Both the position numbers and the translations under genes were made by a program. This document shows, one piece after another, positions 43,915 to 53,531 of a DNA stretch of 64,000 nt (within the stretch, counting starts at the first letter, position 1; each line of letters starts with the position of its first letter). Where the stretch lies: the NCBI GenBank assembly GCA_028015205.1, contig CM051513.1:44706841-44770840 (forward strand). Reading direction: 5' to 3'. The notes beneath the pieces were generated by a model. That model was not told where the DNA came from. It saw only the letters and a program-made list of their open reading frames with translations, and made no database searches. The DNA comes from Mytilisepta virgata. Lineage: Eukaryota > Mollusca > Bivalvia > Mytilida > Mytilidae.

Positions 43915-44414
43915 CTATTCCTGTGCCCTTGCTTCAGAAATGGCTTTGTCTATATGAGGTTGTAATCTTTTCAAATAATTCCATTGTCTAGTGTTAACAA
44001 AACATCCTTGGACTGTTGGTTGGCTGTCTATGAATTTTTTACATCTATCCGTATGTCTCCCTGGTAAGAACACACTGTTGTATAATATCCCCCTGGTAGC
44101 TGATACTGTTTCATGTAACTGCATAGTGTCGAATTAAATTGAAGGTTCACTGGCTGTGTGGTTAACTTGATACAGTCTGTTGTATTCTGAGTTGAATTGC
44201 ACACATGTAGATTACTTGTAATAGCCAATGTTGCACTCATTATGGATAAAAGCACGACAACTCCTGTTATTTTCGAGATGTTTAAATGAAAATCATAGTT
44301 CTTATATAATGAACTAAAGCTGGATCTGATACTACGATTCCTGAACGAAACAGGGACAGTTTTACAATAACTAATTGAATCTGCTTCCTCCACAGAATGT
44401 TGTCTCGAAATCAT
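43915..44414 (-). pseudogene. single-pass membrane protein with PC4-like C-terminal domain, copy B
   Basis: ATG at 44414. N-terminal cytosolic part of about 48 residues, membrane segment about 49-70 (ITGVVVLLSIMSATLAITS), then a region with three N-glycosylation sequons (CNSTQNTTDC, FNSTLC) and cysteines, then the PC4-like part: GGYYTTVCSYQGDIRIDV, and in the next frame KKFIDSQPTVQGCFV and RQWNYLKRLQPHIDKAIS. The frame change falls in a run of six A (GATGTAAAAAATTC), so a one-base deletion or a homopolymer sequencing error is likely. It is paralogous to 5473-5904, which breaks at almost the same codon. PC4-like domains are normally nuclear; placing one outside a membrane is unusual. Confidence 0.6.
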
Positions 44415-44756
44415 TTTTACTTAAAGCTCTTTTGTTTCATAAATGACCAACACAGAAACTGGAATGCCTTTTTAACTTACTTTAAGGACTATACAATTGA
44501 AACCAACATTCAACAGAATCGATTACCCTGCAGTCATTTATTGTCATGCTTCAAAACACTTATCGATTCAAGCTTCAAACATGGACTTCACCTCAATTCA
44601 CTCAATAACATGCTAGTCAGGGTCATTAAAGCACATCGGACATGACGTCATGCCTGCAGCTAGCTTCAGTCGTGCCATCTGTGACGTAAGCAGCTGCATT
44701 TGCTGCAATATGCTGCAGCTTCAAATTCCAGTACTCTATCTCCTACACTACTATTT
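44415..44756. other. 5' flank of copy B, no gene seen
   Basis: Contains CTGCAG-rich short repeats near 44,655-44,715 (GCTGCATTTGCTGCAATATGCTGCAG). Could include the copy B promoter; no TATA box at a convincing distance. Confidence 0.3.
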
Positions 44757-45520
44757 TGTAAGATACAAATAGAACACGGGGAAATAAACTGTAGCATATA
44801 TCAATCACCTAAGATCAGTCAAGAAAAATATGAAATACCAAATTTAGTGTGCCATATGCGCATTTTGTCAGTTATATCTCAGTCATTAATGCTCAAATTC
44901 TAAAGGTTGGAAAGTCGAATGTAAATAAATTGTTGCAGAGCAGAATAAGTACCAAAGTGAACGGCTAAAACATAAATACACAACAAGCTAAGGACAGAGC
45001 TGTGCACGAGGGAGTACTCCTTAATTCTATCAATTTACAAAATTTTGCAGTGGAAATATTATAAGTTTGTATAAATAAGATACTTACATGTTGGAACCTG
45101 CCTTTCAGCTGCTCTAGGTTTAAAAACAGCTGGATCAGTGAGTTTATTTCATCTAACCCAAAAGAAATTCTCCCGGTCTTCCCTGGTCGGTTGTCATAAT
45201 GTCCGAGTAGAAAAAAACCATCAAACATTCTGAAAGTGTTCTTCCAAATTTCGTTCTGAATTCAACCTGTCCATGTTTATCACAGTATTCGTGAAATGTT
45301 ATTTCATTTGACGGACTGTTCTGCATTGTACATAATTCATACATTTAATAGTTGAGCTTGTGCCATGATTGAACTTGAACTGAGTTTTGTAAAAATCCTG
45401 AGAGCAGACGAAATTTCTGAAAAGTTAAAAAATGTTTTATTTTAAAGTAGTCTCCTACTAAGGCTGTCGCACTCATTTTGTATGCGCGTACGCAATTTTA
45501 TTTTGTTCTATATTTTTAAT
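44757..45520 (-). repeat. diverged third copy of an exon-bearing repeat
   Basis: The sequence matches 49380-50136 and 53708-54464 along its length (shared TAGTGTGCCATATGCGCATT, GGTTGGAAAGTCGAATGTAA, GCGCGTACGCAA) with a few per cent difference. On the minus strand it holds an exon-like segment (TMQNSPSNEITFHEYCDKHG, DNRPGKTGRISFGLDEINS) ending at a GTAAGTATC donor near 45,090. The frame shifts inside the exon near 45,215. Unlike the other two copies it lies outside the tandem duplication. Confidence 0.6.
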
Positions 45521-45529
45521 GTCAGTTTT

Positions 45530-45695
45530 GCTCTAAATGCTTCATACCCTAAGGATCATTCAGACTATGTATGGCTGTATTTGGTTCAGTGGTTTCAGAG
45601 ATCTTTGAAAAAGTTTAGGACGACCAACGGACGGACGACGGACGCCGAGTGATGGCAAAAGCTCACATGTCCTTTTAGGACAAGTTGAGCTAAAA
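45530..45695 (+). repeat. truncated dispersed bivalve repeat
   Basis: The 3' part only of the family at 13363: GGTTCAGTGGTTTCAGAG, ACGGACGGACGACGGACGCC, AAGCTCACATGTCC and TTGAGCTAAAAA. Confidence 0.6.
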
Positions 45696-47084
45696 ACGAT
45701 AGATCATTTTCAAACCCGAAAAATACAAACACGGATAGATTCTCCTTCAGGTTCGATTTTCAACGCGCGAGCTTATGCGAGCTGTTAAAATCTAAAATTT
45801 AACTATTCAGAGTGGATAAATTCCATAACTCACGAGTAAATTGATGGGAAATCTTTTTCTCCTATGATTTTCGACAAAAACCCCCAAGAAAATGTCGTTG
45901 CTATGTAGTTTGTTTACATGGATGTCATTTCGGGACTTCTCTGGTTTATCGTTCCAATAACTGTAGAGTCACGCCTATGCAGCATGTAGGTAGCTAATCG
46001 TTTATGAAACAAACGATCCAGACTGCTAAAAGCAGTACTGACTCACTTTAAAAAAAGTTTTCGTCAAAGGCTTAAGAGAATTACATCACAATCATTTACA
46101 AATGTATATTAAAACGTTATTGAAACAGGCGATGCTTTTTCAGCTATTTTTAAGTTAAAGATTTAATAAATAAAACAAAGTTATGTTTGCAGGTTAACAT
46201 ACTTGGCTGACAGTAAAGGACTTCTACGTCTAAAAAAAACCTGTTATGATATCCTTGACTTATGGTCAACAATTTCACTTTCACGTCAATTCAACTTTAG
46301 CTTTCAGTTTTCATGACCAGGCAAGCGAAATCTATCCTAAGTACATGTGATTGTGGCCAATTCTTAACCAATTTATTATAGCATATCAATTAACAACAGG
46401 TAGTAGCACAATCTGTGCAGAAAAATGTGAACAAACGTTATCCCATGCCCCCGTTCCAACACCCATGTAAAAGTAAGTAACTGTTATTGTAAGAAATGGG
46501 AATTCACAGGTCTAATTCAGATATTTGATATAATTTTATTGACTGATATGGTTTTATCTTACTTTTATTCCTACTCTTTCTAAAATCTCAATGCTTTAAA
46601 CAGGGAACATGATCACTTCCTGTTTACATTTGAACATCCAGAAATTCTGCCACCTTTTGTTTCTTGATATTGCTACAATTTATATAATTCCGTTTAAAAC
46701 TGAATTTGTTTCAAGTGTTAAGATATGTTCCATTGTATTCCAAATGAAAATCGAAAACTCTTAAACCATTGTCTCTTAAATGGAGTGTAATTCATGTACA
46801 ATTGTGATTTTGACTCGGGGCCATATGTAATGTCATTTATGTACAATTGTGTTTCTGACTTGGGGCCATATGTATATTTCATCATGCCGTACTTTTATAT
46901 TAACCATCAACGTCAAAATTTTATTATGTTCCTAATGATGCGTTTCTGGTTAGGTATGGACACCTCTGTTGTCCCGCCCAAAAGGAAAAACTGAGATAAG
47001 CGGTACACCTATTCAACGGTTTCTTTTTAGCCCACTTTGGTCAGGTGAGGTATTGTCATCAGTTAGCGTCCGTCGTCGTCGTCG
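45696..47084. other. AT-rich stretch with a small direct repeat
   Basis: At about 46,790-46,875 a unit containing ATGTACAATTGTG and GGGGCCATATGTA is present twice. Near 47,030-47,080 a piece reading AGCCCACTTTGGTCAGGTGAGG and CGTCGTCGTCGTC is another fragment of the dispersed repeat, in reverse. No gene. Confidence 0.45.
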
Positions 47085-47325
47085 TTTACCTTTGATGGAT
47101 GACGGGGGCCCAGCCCATAGAGCTGCCTAGCGCGTCCCAGGTAGCGGATAGGGAGATCCTGTCGTTGGTGTGGGGGGGAGGGGGTTGTCGGGTCATAATA
47201 CGGAGCCGCGGAGAATAGTTAGTAAAATGTTTGGAGAATGCCACACTCCCTGCACGCTAAAGACCCCTTCTTTAGTTTTCGAAAAAGAGTAGGCTTAAGC
47301 CGCTACAGAAGGCTAAATTATGTAT
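47085..47325 (+). repeat. SINE / non-LTR tail-like dispersed repeat, copy 2 (3'-truncated)
   Basis: Matches the first ~240 bp of 4046-4455 with about 10-15% difference and lacks the TAAGCAACAATC tail, ending at AGAAGGCTAAATTAT. Confidence 0.6.
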
Positions 47326-48585
47326 AAAAGAAAAAAAGAAGTCGCATATATTCTTTGTTACATGTAAGGGCTTCAAAGCAAACAATATCACCGTGATCAC
47401 TATAAAACAATAGATTCAAATATAAATCACTATAATCACAATAACAACAAAAGACTAGATTATCATGATGAAAAGAAAACAAAGACAGCATTGGTAAAAA
47501 CATGCAAATATCTTATGACCTTAAAGTAACCTCTTAATGGTTTATAACAATATCAAACCCATATACATAAAAATCCTTTATCTTAAAAAAAATGTGGTCA
47601 ATATTCAGATATGCATTTTGCACTATAACAACTATTTCACTAAATAGAAGGGAACATTTTTTTCTTTATAAAAACAACATGCAAAAAAGTATTCTTCATA
47701 GATGGTCCAAACAACTGATAAATGAAATGTTTGTTATTGAAGGAAATATTTCTGTCAGTTTGGTAAAAAAAAACATACAAAAAAGTATTCTTTTAGGATG
47801 CCCATGCCCCAAACTAGTGATAAATGAAAAAAAAAACAATCATATAAAACAAGATACAGATAGATATCCATAATGATACAATGAATTATAAAATACACTT
47901 TAGCCAAGAACTATGTTGTCGTGACCACCGGTCACGGTCCACGACGGGCAAAAGTAGGCAGAAAATAGTTAAGGACCAGAGTGTAAATCATTAGCACGAT
48001 ACATGAAGATAACCTTCTTTAATGATTATTAGTGAAGTCTAACTTTTTCTTTGTCTGTGAGCGGGTACGTGTGGCTGTTGTATTGGAGGTATGGGTGAAT
48101 ATTGGAGAAGGTGATCTGCTGGCATTTGATGCCCCTTCTGGTGTAGATGACGGTGGTGTAGCAAAGGTATTATGGGTGACGGCGGAGAAAACAAAATTGG
48201 TGTTGAAGTGGGTACAGCTGATATCTCAATAGATTAATCCATTCCACGAATTGGGGGAATATATGTGTGGGATCTTGTACACTTAAACCATTTATACCAT
48301 ATTATGGCCATGATGATGGAAATGACTGTCATGATACTGCCCCAAATAACTAAACCTAAAATAAATATGTAAATAAAGTTTGTTTTATAGACAAAAATAA
48401 TTACTAGGAGACATAATTACATTTGAGTTGTTTCACAATATACAGTATTCATTGCTCGCAAAGCATCATCAGTTTTCTTGTTCCTGTTTTTTTCCTTGTG
48501 TCATTTTAATACTTTGATACAAATTATACAACCAAATGAAAACATCATAACACAAATGTACAATCTGATGTACAACATCAAACGA
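47326..48585. other. no gene recognised
   Basis: Low-complexity AT-rich sequence. A Val/Gly-rich plus-strand frame at 48,032-48,232 has no recognisable domain. Confidence 0.4.
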
Positions 48586-48813
48586 TTTGATGAAAATGGA
48601 GAAAGTTCGTCTTTTAAACAAGAGAAGAAAACAGCGAAAGGAGTTATGAAAAGTGTCATTCAAAAAGACTTACGTCAGGAACACTTTAAACAATGTTTAT
48701 TTAATGAAGTCACCACAATGCGTTCAATGAACGTTATTCGCAGTGAAAATCAAAATCTGTTCATGGACACTATCGTTAAGAAATCATCGGGATTTGACGA
48801 CAACCGCTACTAG
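48586..48813 (+). pseudogene. PolB C-terminal fragment from another element
   Basis: The frame KQEKKTAKGVMKSVIQKDLR, CLFNEVTTMRSMNVIRSENQ and SSGFDDNRY matches, in order, the C-terminal region of type B polymerases of Polinton-like elements and relatives (K-AKG-KS, a MN-IRS motif and a final DDxR). It stops right after DDNRY, short of the usual end. It differs in type from the PolB at 29.7-32.4 kb, so it comes from a different element. Only about 70 residues remain. Confidence 0.5.
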
Positions 48814-48816
48814 CTT

Positions 48817-50029
48817 TCACACCATAGAAACAATGCCATAACAAGTGAGTCTGCTTAAAACTTGTATATTATCTTGAAGTGAGTTTGAATAAAGATGTAC
48901 AAAATTCTTCTGTGTATTAAGCCACATATGTTTTGTCAGATTATATAAACAAGATTTTAAAAAGTCTACTTTACTGTCGGGTGTGGTATGTTTGGATTCA
49001 TGTATAGATCTGCCAGAACCTCTGGTGAGAAATGTGCTTCTGTAGCTTGCCATTGATTCCTGTCTTGATGAATACTTTGATTGGCTGGGACTGGTACTGT
49101 GATGGAAATAGGCTGTGAGGGTCCTTGGGGACTGGTACTGGGATGGAAATAGGCTGTGAGGGTCCTTAGGGTGAATCATGCGTTGGTTGTAAAGCCGTTA
49201 AAGCCATTCTTCCAGTGGGAGTTTGAGTTCTTGGGTGCTATGAAAATAAAAACATATGGATATAGAAGTTTAAGACAGTAGTGTAATAGAGTAGATATTT
49301 GTTATTGTTATGCAATTATGATACCAAGTGAGACAAAAATTTAGTACAATGATTGAAATTATGGCAATACACAATTTTGAAAGATGCAAATAGAACACGA
49401 GGAAATAAACTGAAGCATATATCAATCATTATAGACCAGTCAGGAAAAATATGAAACAGTGTAATACCATATTTAGTGTGCCATATGCGCATTTTGTCAG
49501 TTTTATCTCATTAATGTTCAAATCCAAAGGTTGGAAAGTCGAATGTAAATAAAATGTTGCAGAGCAGAGTAAGTACCAAAGTGAATGGCTAAAACATAAA
49601 TCCATAACAAGCTAAGGACAGAGCTGTGTACTCCTTAGTTCTATCAATTTAAAAAAATTTGCAGTGAAAATTTTGTATAAACAAGATACTTACTTGTTGG
49701 AACCTGCCCTTCAGCTGCTCGAGGTTTAAAAGGAGCTGGATCAGTGAGTCTATTTCATCTAACCCAACAGAAATTCTCCCGGTCTTGCCTGGTCGGTTGT
49801 CATAAATGTCCCGAGTAGAAAAAACCCTCAAACACTCTGAAAAATAGGGTCTTGTTTCTTCCAAATTTCGTTATGAATTCAAGCTGTCCATGTTTATCAC
49901 AGTACTCTCGAAATGTTATTTCATTTGATGGACTGTTCTGCATTCTACATAATTCATACATTAGTTGAGCTCGTGTCATGATTGAACCAGAACTGAGTTT
50001 TGTAAAAATTCCGAGAGCAGAAGAAATTT
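48817..50029 (-). pseudogene. two-exon gene fragment of unknown family, copy 1
   Basis: Exon A, 50029-49694: acceptor TTTCCAG, then ALGIFTKLSSGSIMTRAQLM, NEITFREYCDKHGQLEF, and after a frame change GRISVGLDEIDSLIQLLLNL, ending at a GTAAGTATC donor. Exon B starts after TTTTCATAG at about 49,245: HPRTQTPTGRM and a Pro/Ser-rich tail with a 44-bp direct repeat (GGACCCTCACAGCCTATTTC). The end of exon A (PGKTGRISVGLDE) vaguely recalls a PC4 or PUR-type strand pattern; I do not assign it. All copies have indels near the same place, so the gene is not intact. Confidence 0.4.
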
Positions 50030-50429
50030 CTGGAAAGAAGTTTAAAATTATTTAATTTTATAGTAGTCTCCTACTGAAGCTGTCACACCCATTTTGTAGG
50101 CGCGTACGCAACTTTATATTGTTCTATATGTTTAATGGTACTGACATGACAACATGCGCTAGTCAAAGTAGTTTCCGAAAATTTTCCATTTTTTTAATTG
50201 CTTTCTTGTCCTCTCATGTAGAAATAAAAATAAGGGTGGATAGTTATTCTTTCACACCTACATTTTTCTTCTGGTAACCCCCTCCCCCTTCTTTTTCAAA
50301 ATTTCAGAATCTGCCTCTGGGAATCCAACAAGAGCTTGGGGGGTTCCGTTATATTTAATTATGAGCATTTGTTACTGTCATTTTACTTCCAAAATAAGCC
50401 GATAAACTTCACAAAAACATGATATATCT

Positions 50430-50640
50430 ACATATGGGGTCAGTTTAGGGTCCTATAGCTTTAATATTCTTAACACATGATATTTCTTATATAAGGGTCA
50501 TATAACTTAAATATTTTTTATATGAGGGCTCTATAGCTTAAATGAAGTAAAGGTCCCTCATATTAGGAATACATAAGGTGTCCTATAATATTTCTTTTAT
50601 GAGTGCCCTATAGCTTTGTAACATATAGGAAAGTGTCTAT
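50430..50640. repeat. Polinton-TIR-like block, eroded
   Basis: Repeated modules GGGTCCTATAGCTT, ATATTTCTTATAT, GAGGGCTCTATAGC and GGTGTCCTATAATATTTC resemble the module structure of the inverted repeats at 9996 and 40343, but not their exact sequence. It is repeated at 54,758-54,968 through the tandem duplication. Likely the end of a related, lost Polinton. Confidence 0.4.
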
Positions 50641-51247
50641 ACAGACGTATAAGACAAGCTAAAGCATGGTCGGATACAGGTCAGTGAGCAGGACGAGAAA
50701 AATAAATAAATAGGAAGATGTCATTTATCAATTACGTAAAGCTTGAAAGATTTTGATTCATTTCACTTATAGATAAAGGTATAAAGTGATGTTTAAAACA
50801 TAAGATTGTGAAAGGTAATTTGGGGTAGTCTATGTCCCAGGATTTACGCCGTTGTAATATATGCATGTAAAATAAATGGGATAGGTAACCCAAGGTATCG
50901 AATGTATCAGTAATGATATAAAAGGTAAATATTGTTTTAAATGAAATTCTGATACTAGTAAATATGTGTTTAATAAAATTACACCAATAAATAAATATAT
51001 ATGTAGAATTAACCAAGTAGGAGTTATCAATAAATATAAAAGAACAATTTCCAAAAAATATGTTTAGAAAAGATTTGCAAATATTCTCTCTTTATTGGAA
51101 TGGATGCAGATCATATGTCTTAGACAGCTCATCATTGTCCTGTGAGAGAACAAATCAAATCATCATATTCTTGAAATAAACTGATCTATAAATGGAGGCA
51201 AAGTTATAAAAACGATATAATAGTTCCCAATGATATAAGTGTGTAAG

Positions 51248-51345
51248 AATTGTTTTTTTTTTTTGTATCTTTTCCTCTTAAAAAACATATCCGTTAATTG
51301 TTTTTTTTTTTTGTATCTTTTCCTCTTAAAAAACATATCCGTTAA
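51248..51345. repeat. 48-bp tandem duplication private to unit 1
   Basis: A T-run followed by GTATCTTTTCCTCTTAAAAA and CATATCCGTTAAT occurs twice in a row here and once in unit 2 (55,576-55,625). Confidence 0.8.
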
Positions 51346-52030
51346 TATATATCCAACATAATTACGAAGAAATAATCTTCATATGTATCTCAGAGTCTAA
51401 TGATTTAAATAACGAAGCCCTTGTCTTATAACATTTCTTTGTCGTAGTTCATAATTTGCATAAAATTGAACATATTTTTAGTAAAACTCAAGTTTTGTAT
51501 TTACAAATAAAAATAAATATTTTGTAAAACTAGAGCTAAAATATAAAACGTACAAGAATCAAATAATTAATAGGATGCAAATATGTATCTGTTTAAGTAT
51601 TTTGTATAAACTGTTCAGAACATTAATGAAGTACATGTACGAACTCTACATTCCTTTTCCCAGAGATTCTGTTTGGCTAGATGTGGATGATGTTTCAGCA
51701 GTTGGTTGGTTGATTCATTCATTTACATCCATAGCATGCTCTGGTGTGCAGTTAATGAGGTTCATACTAGAAAAAATTAAGATGCATAAGCATATGAAAT
51801 ACATGTTGTTTTAAGTAAATTATTCTAATATATAAAACATGTTGCTTGATTAAATGAATATCAATCAAAATAAAAAATACAGTACAAGAATTATGAAAAG
51901 AATCAATGAATGACAATGACTTTAACGGTAAAAAAATGTATGAGAAATAAAAAATAAATGCATAAGAATCCTGATACTATATGGTCAGCCCCAAAAAATT
52001 TCCTATAATATTTCAATAATATCATGGTTT

Positions 52031-52402
52031 ATTGAGAGAACATGTTTAACATCAATTTATCAGTAGTATCCTGTGATACAGCTTAGAAGAAAACGATAAA
52101 TGAGTCGATTTGCCACATAGGTCGAAGAACGATCGTCAGGTCCAAAGGGTAGGTATCGGTGAGTATTAGCTCATTAAAGCTGACAATTGCCTTTATATAT
52201 TTTAATAGTGTTATAAATTGAGAGAACATGTTTAACATCAATTTATCAGTAGTATCCTGTGATACAGCTTAGAAGAAAACGATAAATGAGTCGATTTGCC
52301 ACATAGGTCGAAGAACGATCGTCAGGTCCAAAGGGTAGGTATCGGTGAGTATTAGCTCATTAAAGCTGACAATTGCCTTTATATATTTTAATAGTGTTAT
52401 AA
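52031..52402. repeat. 186-bp exact tandem repeat (two units)
   Basis: ATTGAGAGAACATGTTTAAC starts at 52031 and at 52217. The same pair occurs in the second large unit (about 56,311-56,682). Confidence 0.85.
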
Positions 52403-52407
52403 AAAAT

Positions 52408-52411
<4 letters not shown>

Positions 52412-52464
<53 letters not shown>
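52412..52464. repeat. (TA)n microsatellite in unit 1
   Basis: About 50 bp of TA repeats, with its counterpart at about 56,693-56,746. Confidence 0.9.
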
Positions 52465-52467
<3 letters not shown>

Positions 52468-53450
52468 AAAATATATTTCATTTCGTTTGTTGATTTATTT
52501 CTGATGAAGGATGACAAATTAGCATGTGTGTTTGATCTCCAGTTATTGACTTGTGATTTGTGTTCAAGTGTCAAATTTGATGAATTCCAATAAAGTTGTC
52601 AAAACAATTCAGAAGCCAGTCATTGTTCAGCTACCATTATGTTTAATTAAGTGTTTGAAGTTTTTACCTGTCCCCACTCGGCGTCCTATGTTTTGTGATT
52701 ATATACTGCCAACAAAGAGTTTTGCTTGATTACATAGTGACCTTGTTTTCAATTTCACCTTTGTGTCTTAAAATAAATAAACAACTTATAATATGTTTAT
52801 TTTTCTGTTTTATCCATCGAAAATGAAATGAGATTTGCAAATTTGCACGTCGCCATTTTGACAATATTGTGTTATATTACGCATGTGTAGTTAAACGTGT
52901 TGAAGGCGGCAAATATGATTTACGATCGATATGCTAAAAATAGATGCAAGGATGAATTCAGTTGGTTTCTTCATAAACTTATTATGTATAAAAATGGTTT
53001 CTTTGTCTTGCAATTTTCAATTTGTCACGATGGTTGATTTATCAGTACGGTCTTACGGATGTCGATAACTATACTTTATATAAAGTAAGCATGTATAACA
53101 TAAATATCACCGGTAAATAATGTATGCTTTAAAGGAAAACTGGTTTTTTTGGTTTAACTAAATTATGTACATTTACTCCACATTCCTTCATTATTTTCGG
53201 ATGTTGATAACGATATTTCATAAAAATTAAGCATGTATTACTGGAAAATTAAATGATACAAAGAGTACGATAAATAAATAACAATTTATTAGATTTTCAT
53301 TACGATAAGCACTAATTTTAACAAAATGATATAATTTTTTGACAGCACTAGAGTCAACAAGCACAATGATATGATTATAAAATGTTCATAACAGTAACAT
53401 TAATTTAAAATGTTCACACAATACAAACACGCTTTATTGTTCATATTTAA

Positions 53451-53531
53451 TCCGACTCGAACCCATCGAAGTCGGAATCTTCGATGTCACTGGAATAGTG
53501 ATGCTACGGGCAAGTGGCAGGTCATCCTCGT
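53451..53531 (-). pseudogene. last codons of pogo/Tigger transposase, from duplication unit 1
   Basis: LARSITIPVTSKIP through the stop, identical to the end of the fragment at 57716-58124. The rest was not included in the duplicated unit, so here the tail is joined to exon B (HPRTQTPTGRM). Confidence 0.65.

Larger units (their letters stand above)
49204..53531. repeat. 4.33 kb tandem duplication, unit 1
   Basis: The unit starts CCATTCTTCCAGTGGGAG and ends GGCAGGTCATCCTCGTC, where unit 2 begins without a gap. It contains exon A of the unknown gene, a Polinton-TIR-like block (50,430-50,640), AT-rich sequence, a 186-bp tandem repeat, a (TA)n run and the last codons of a pogo transposase fragment. 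The two units look identical apart from a 48-bp internal duplication near 51,250-51,345 present only in unit 1. Confidence 0.9.

Noticed and set aside
47592..47873. 93-codon plus-strand frame
   Set aside because: Lys/Asn/Ile-rich low-complexity sequence from an A-rich region, no domain.
48032..48232. Val/Gly-rich 66-codon plus-strand frame
   Set aside because: No neighbours, no domain, no conserved context; kept as unassigned sequence.
50732..51054. Hydrophobic minus-strand frames, also at 55,060-55,382
   Set aside because: Duplicated because the locus is duplicated; composition is that of AT-rich random sequence, with no signal peptide or domain.
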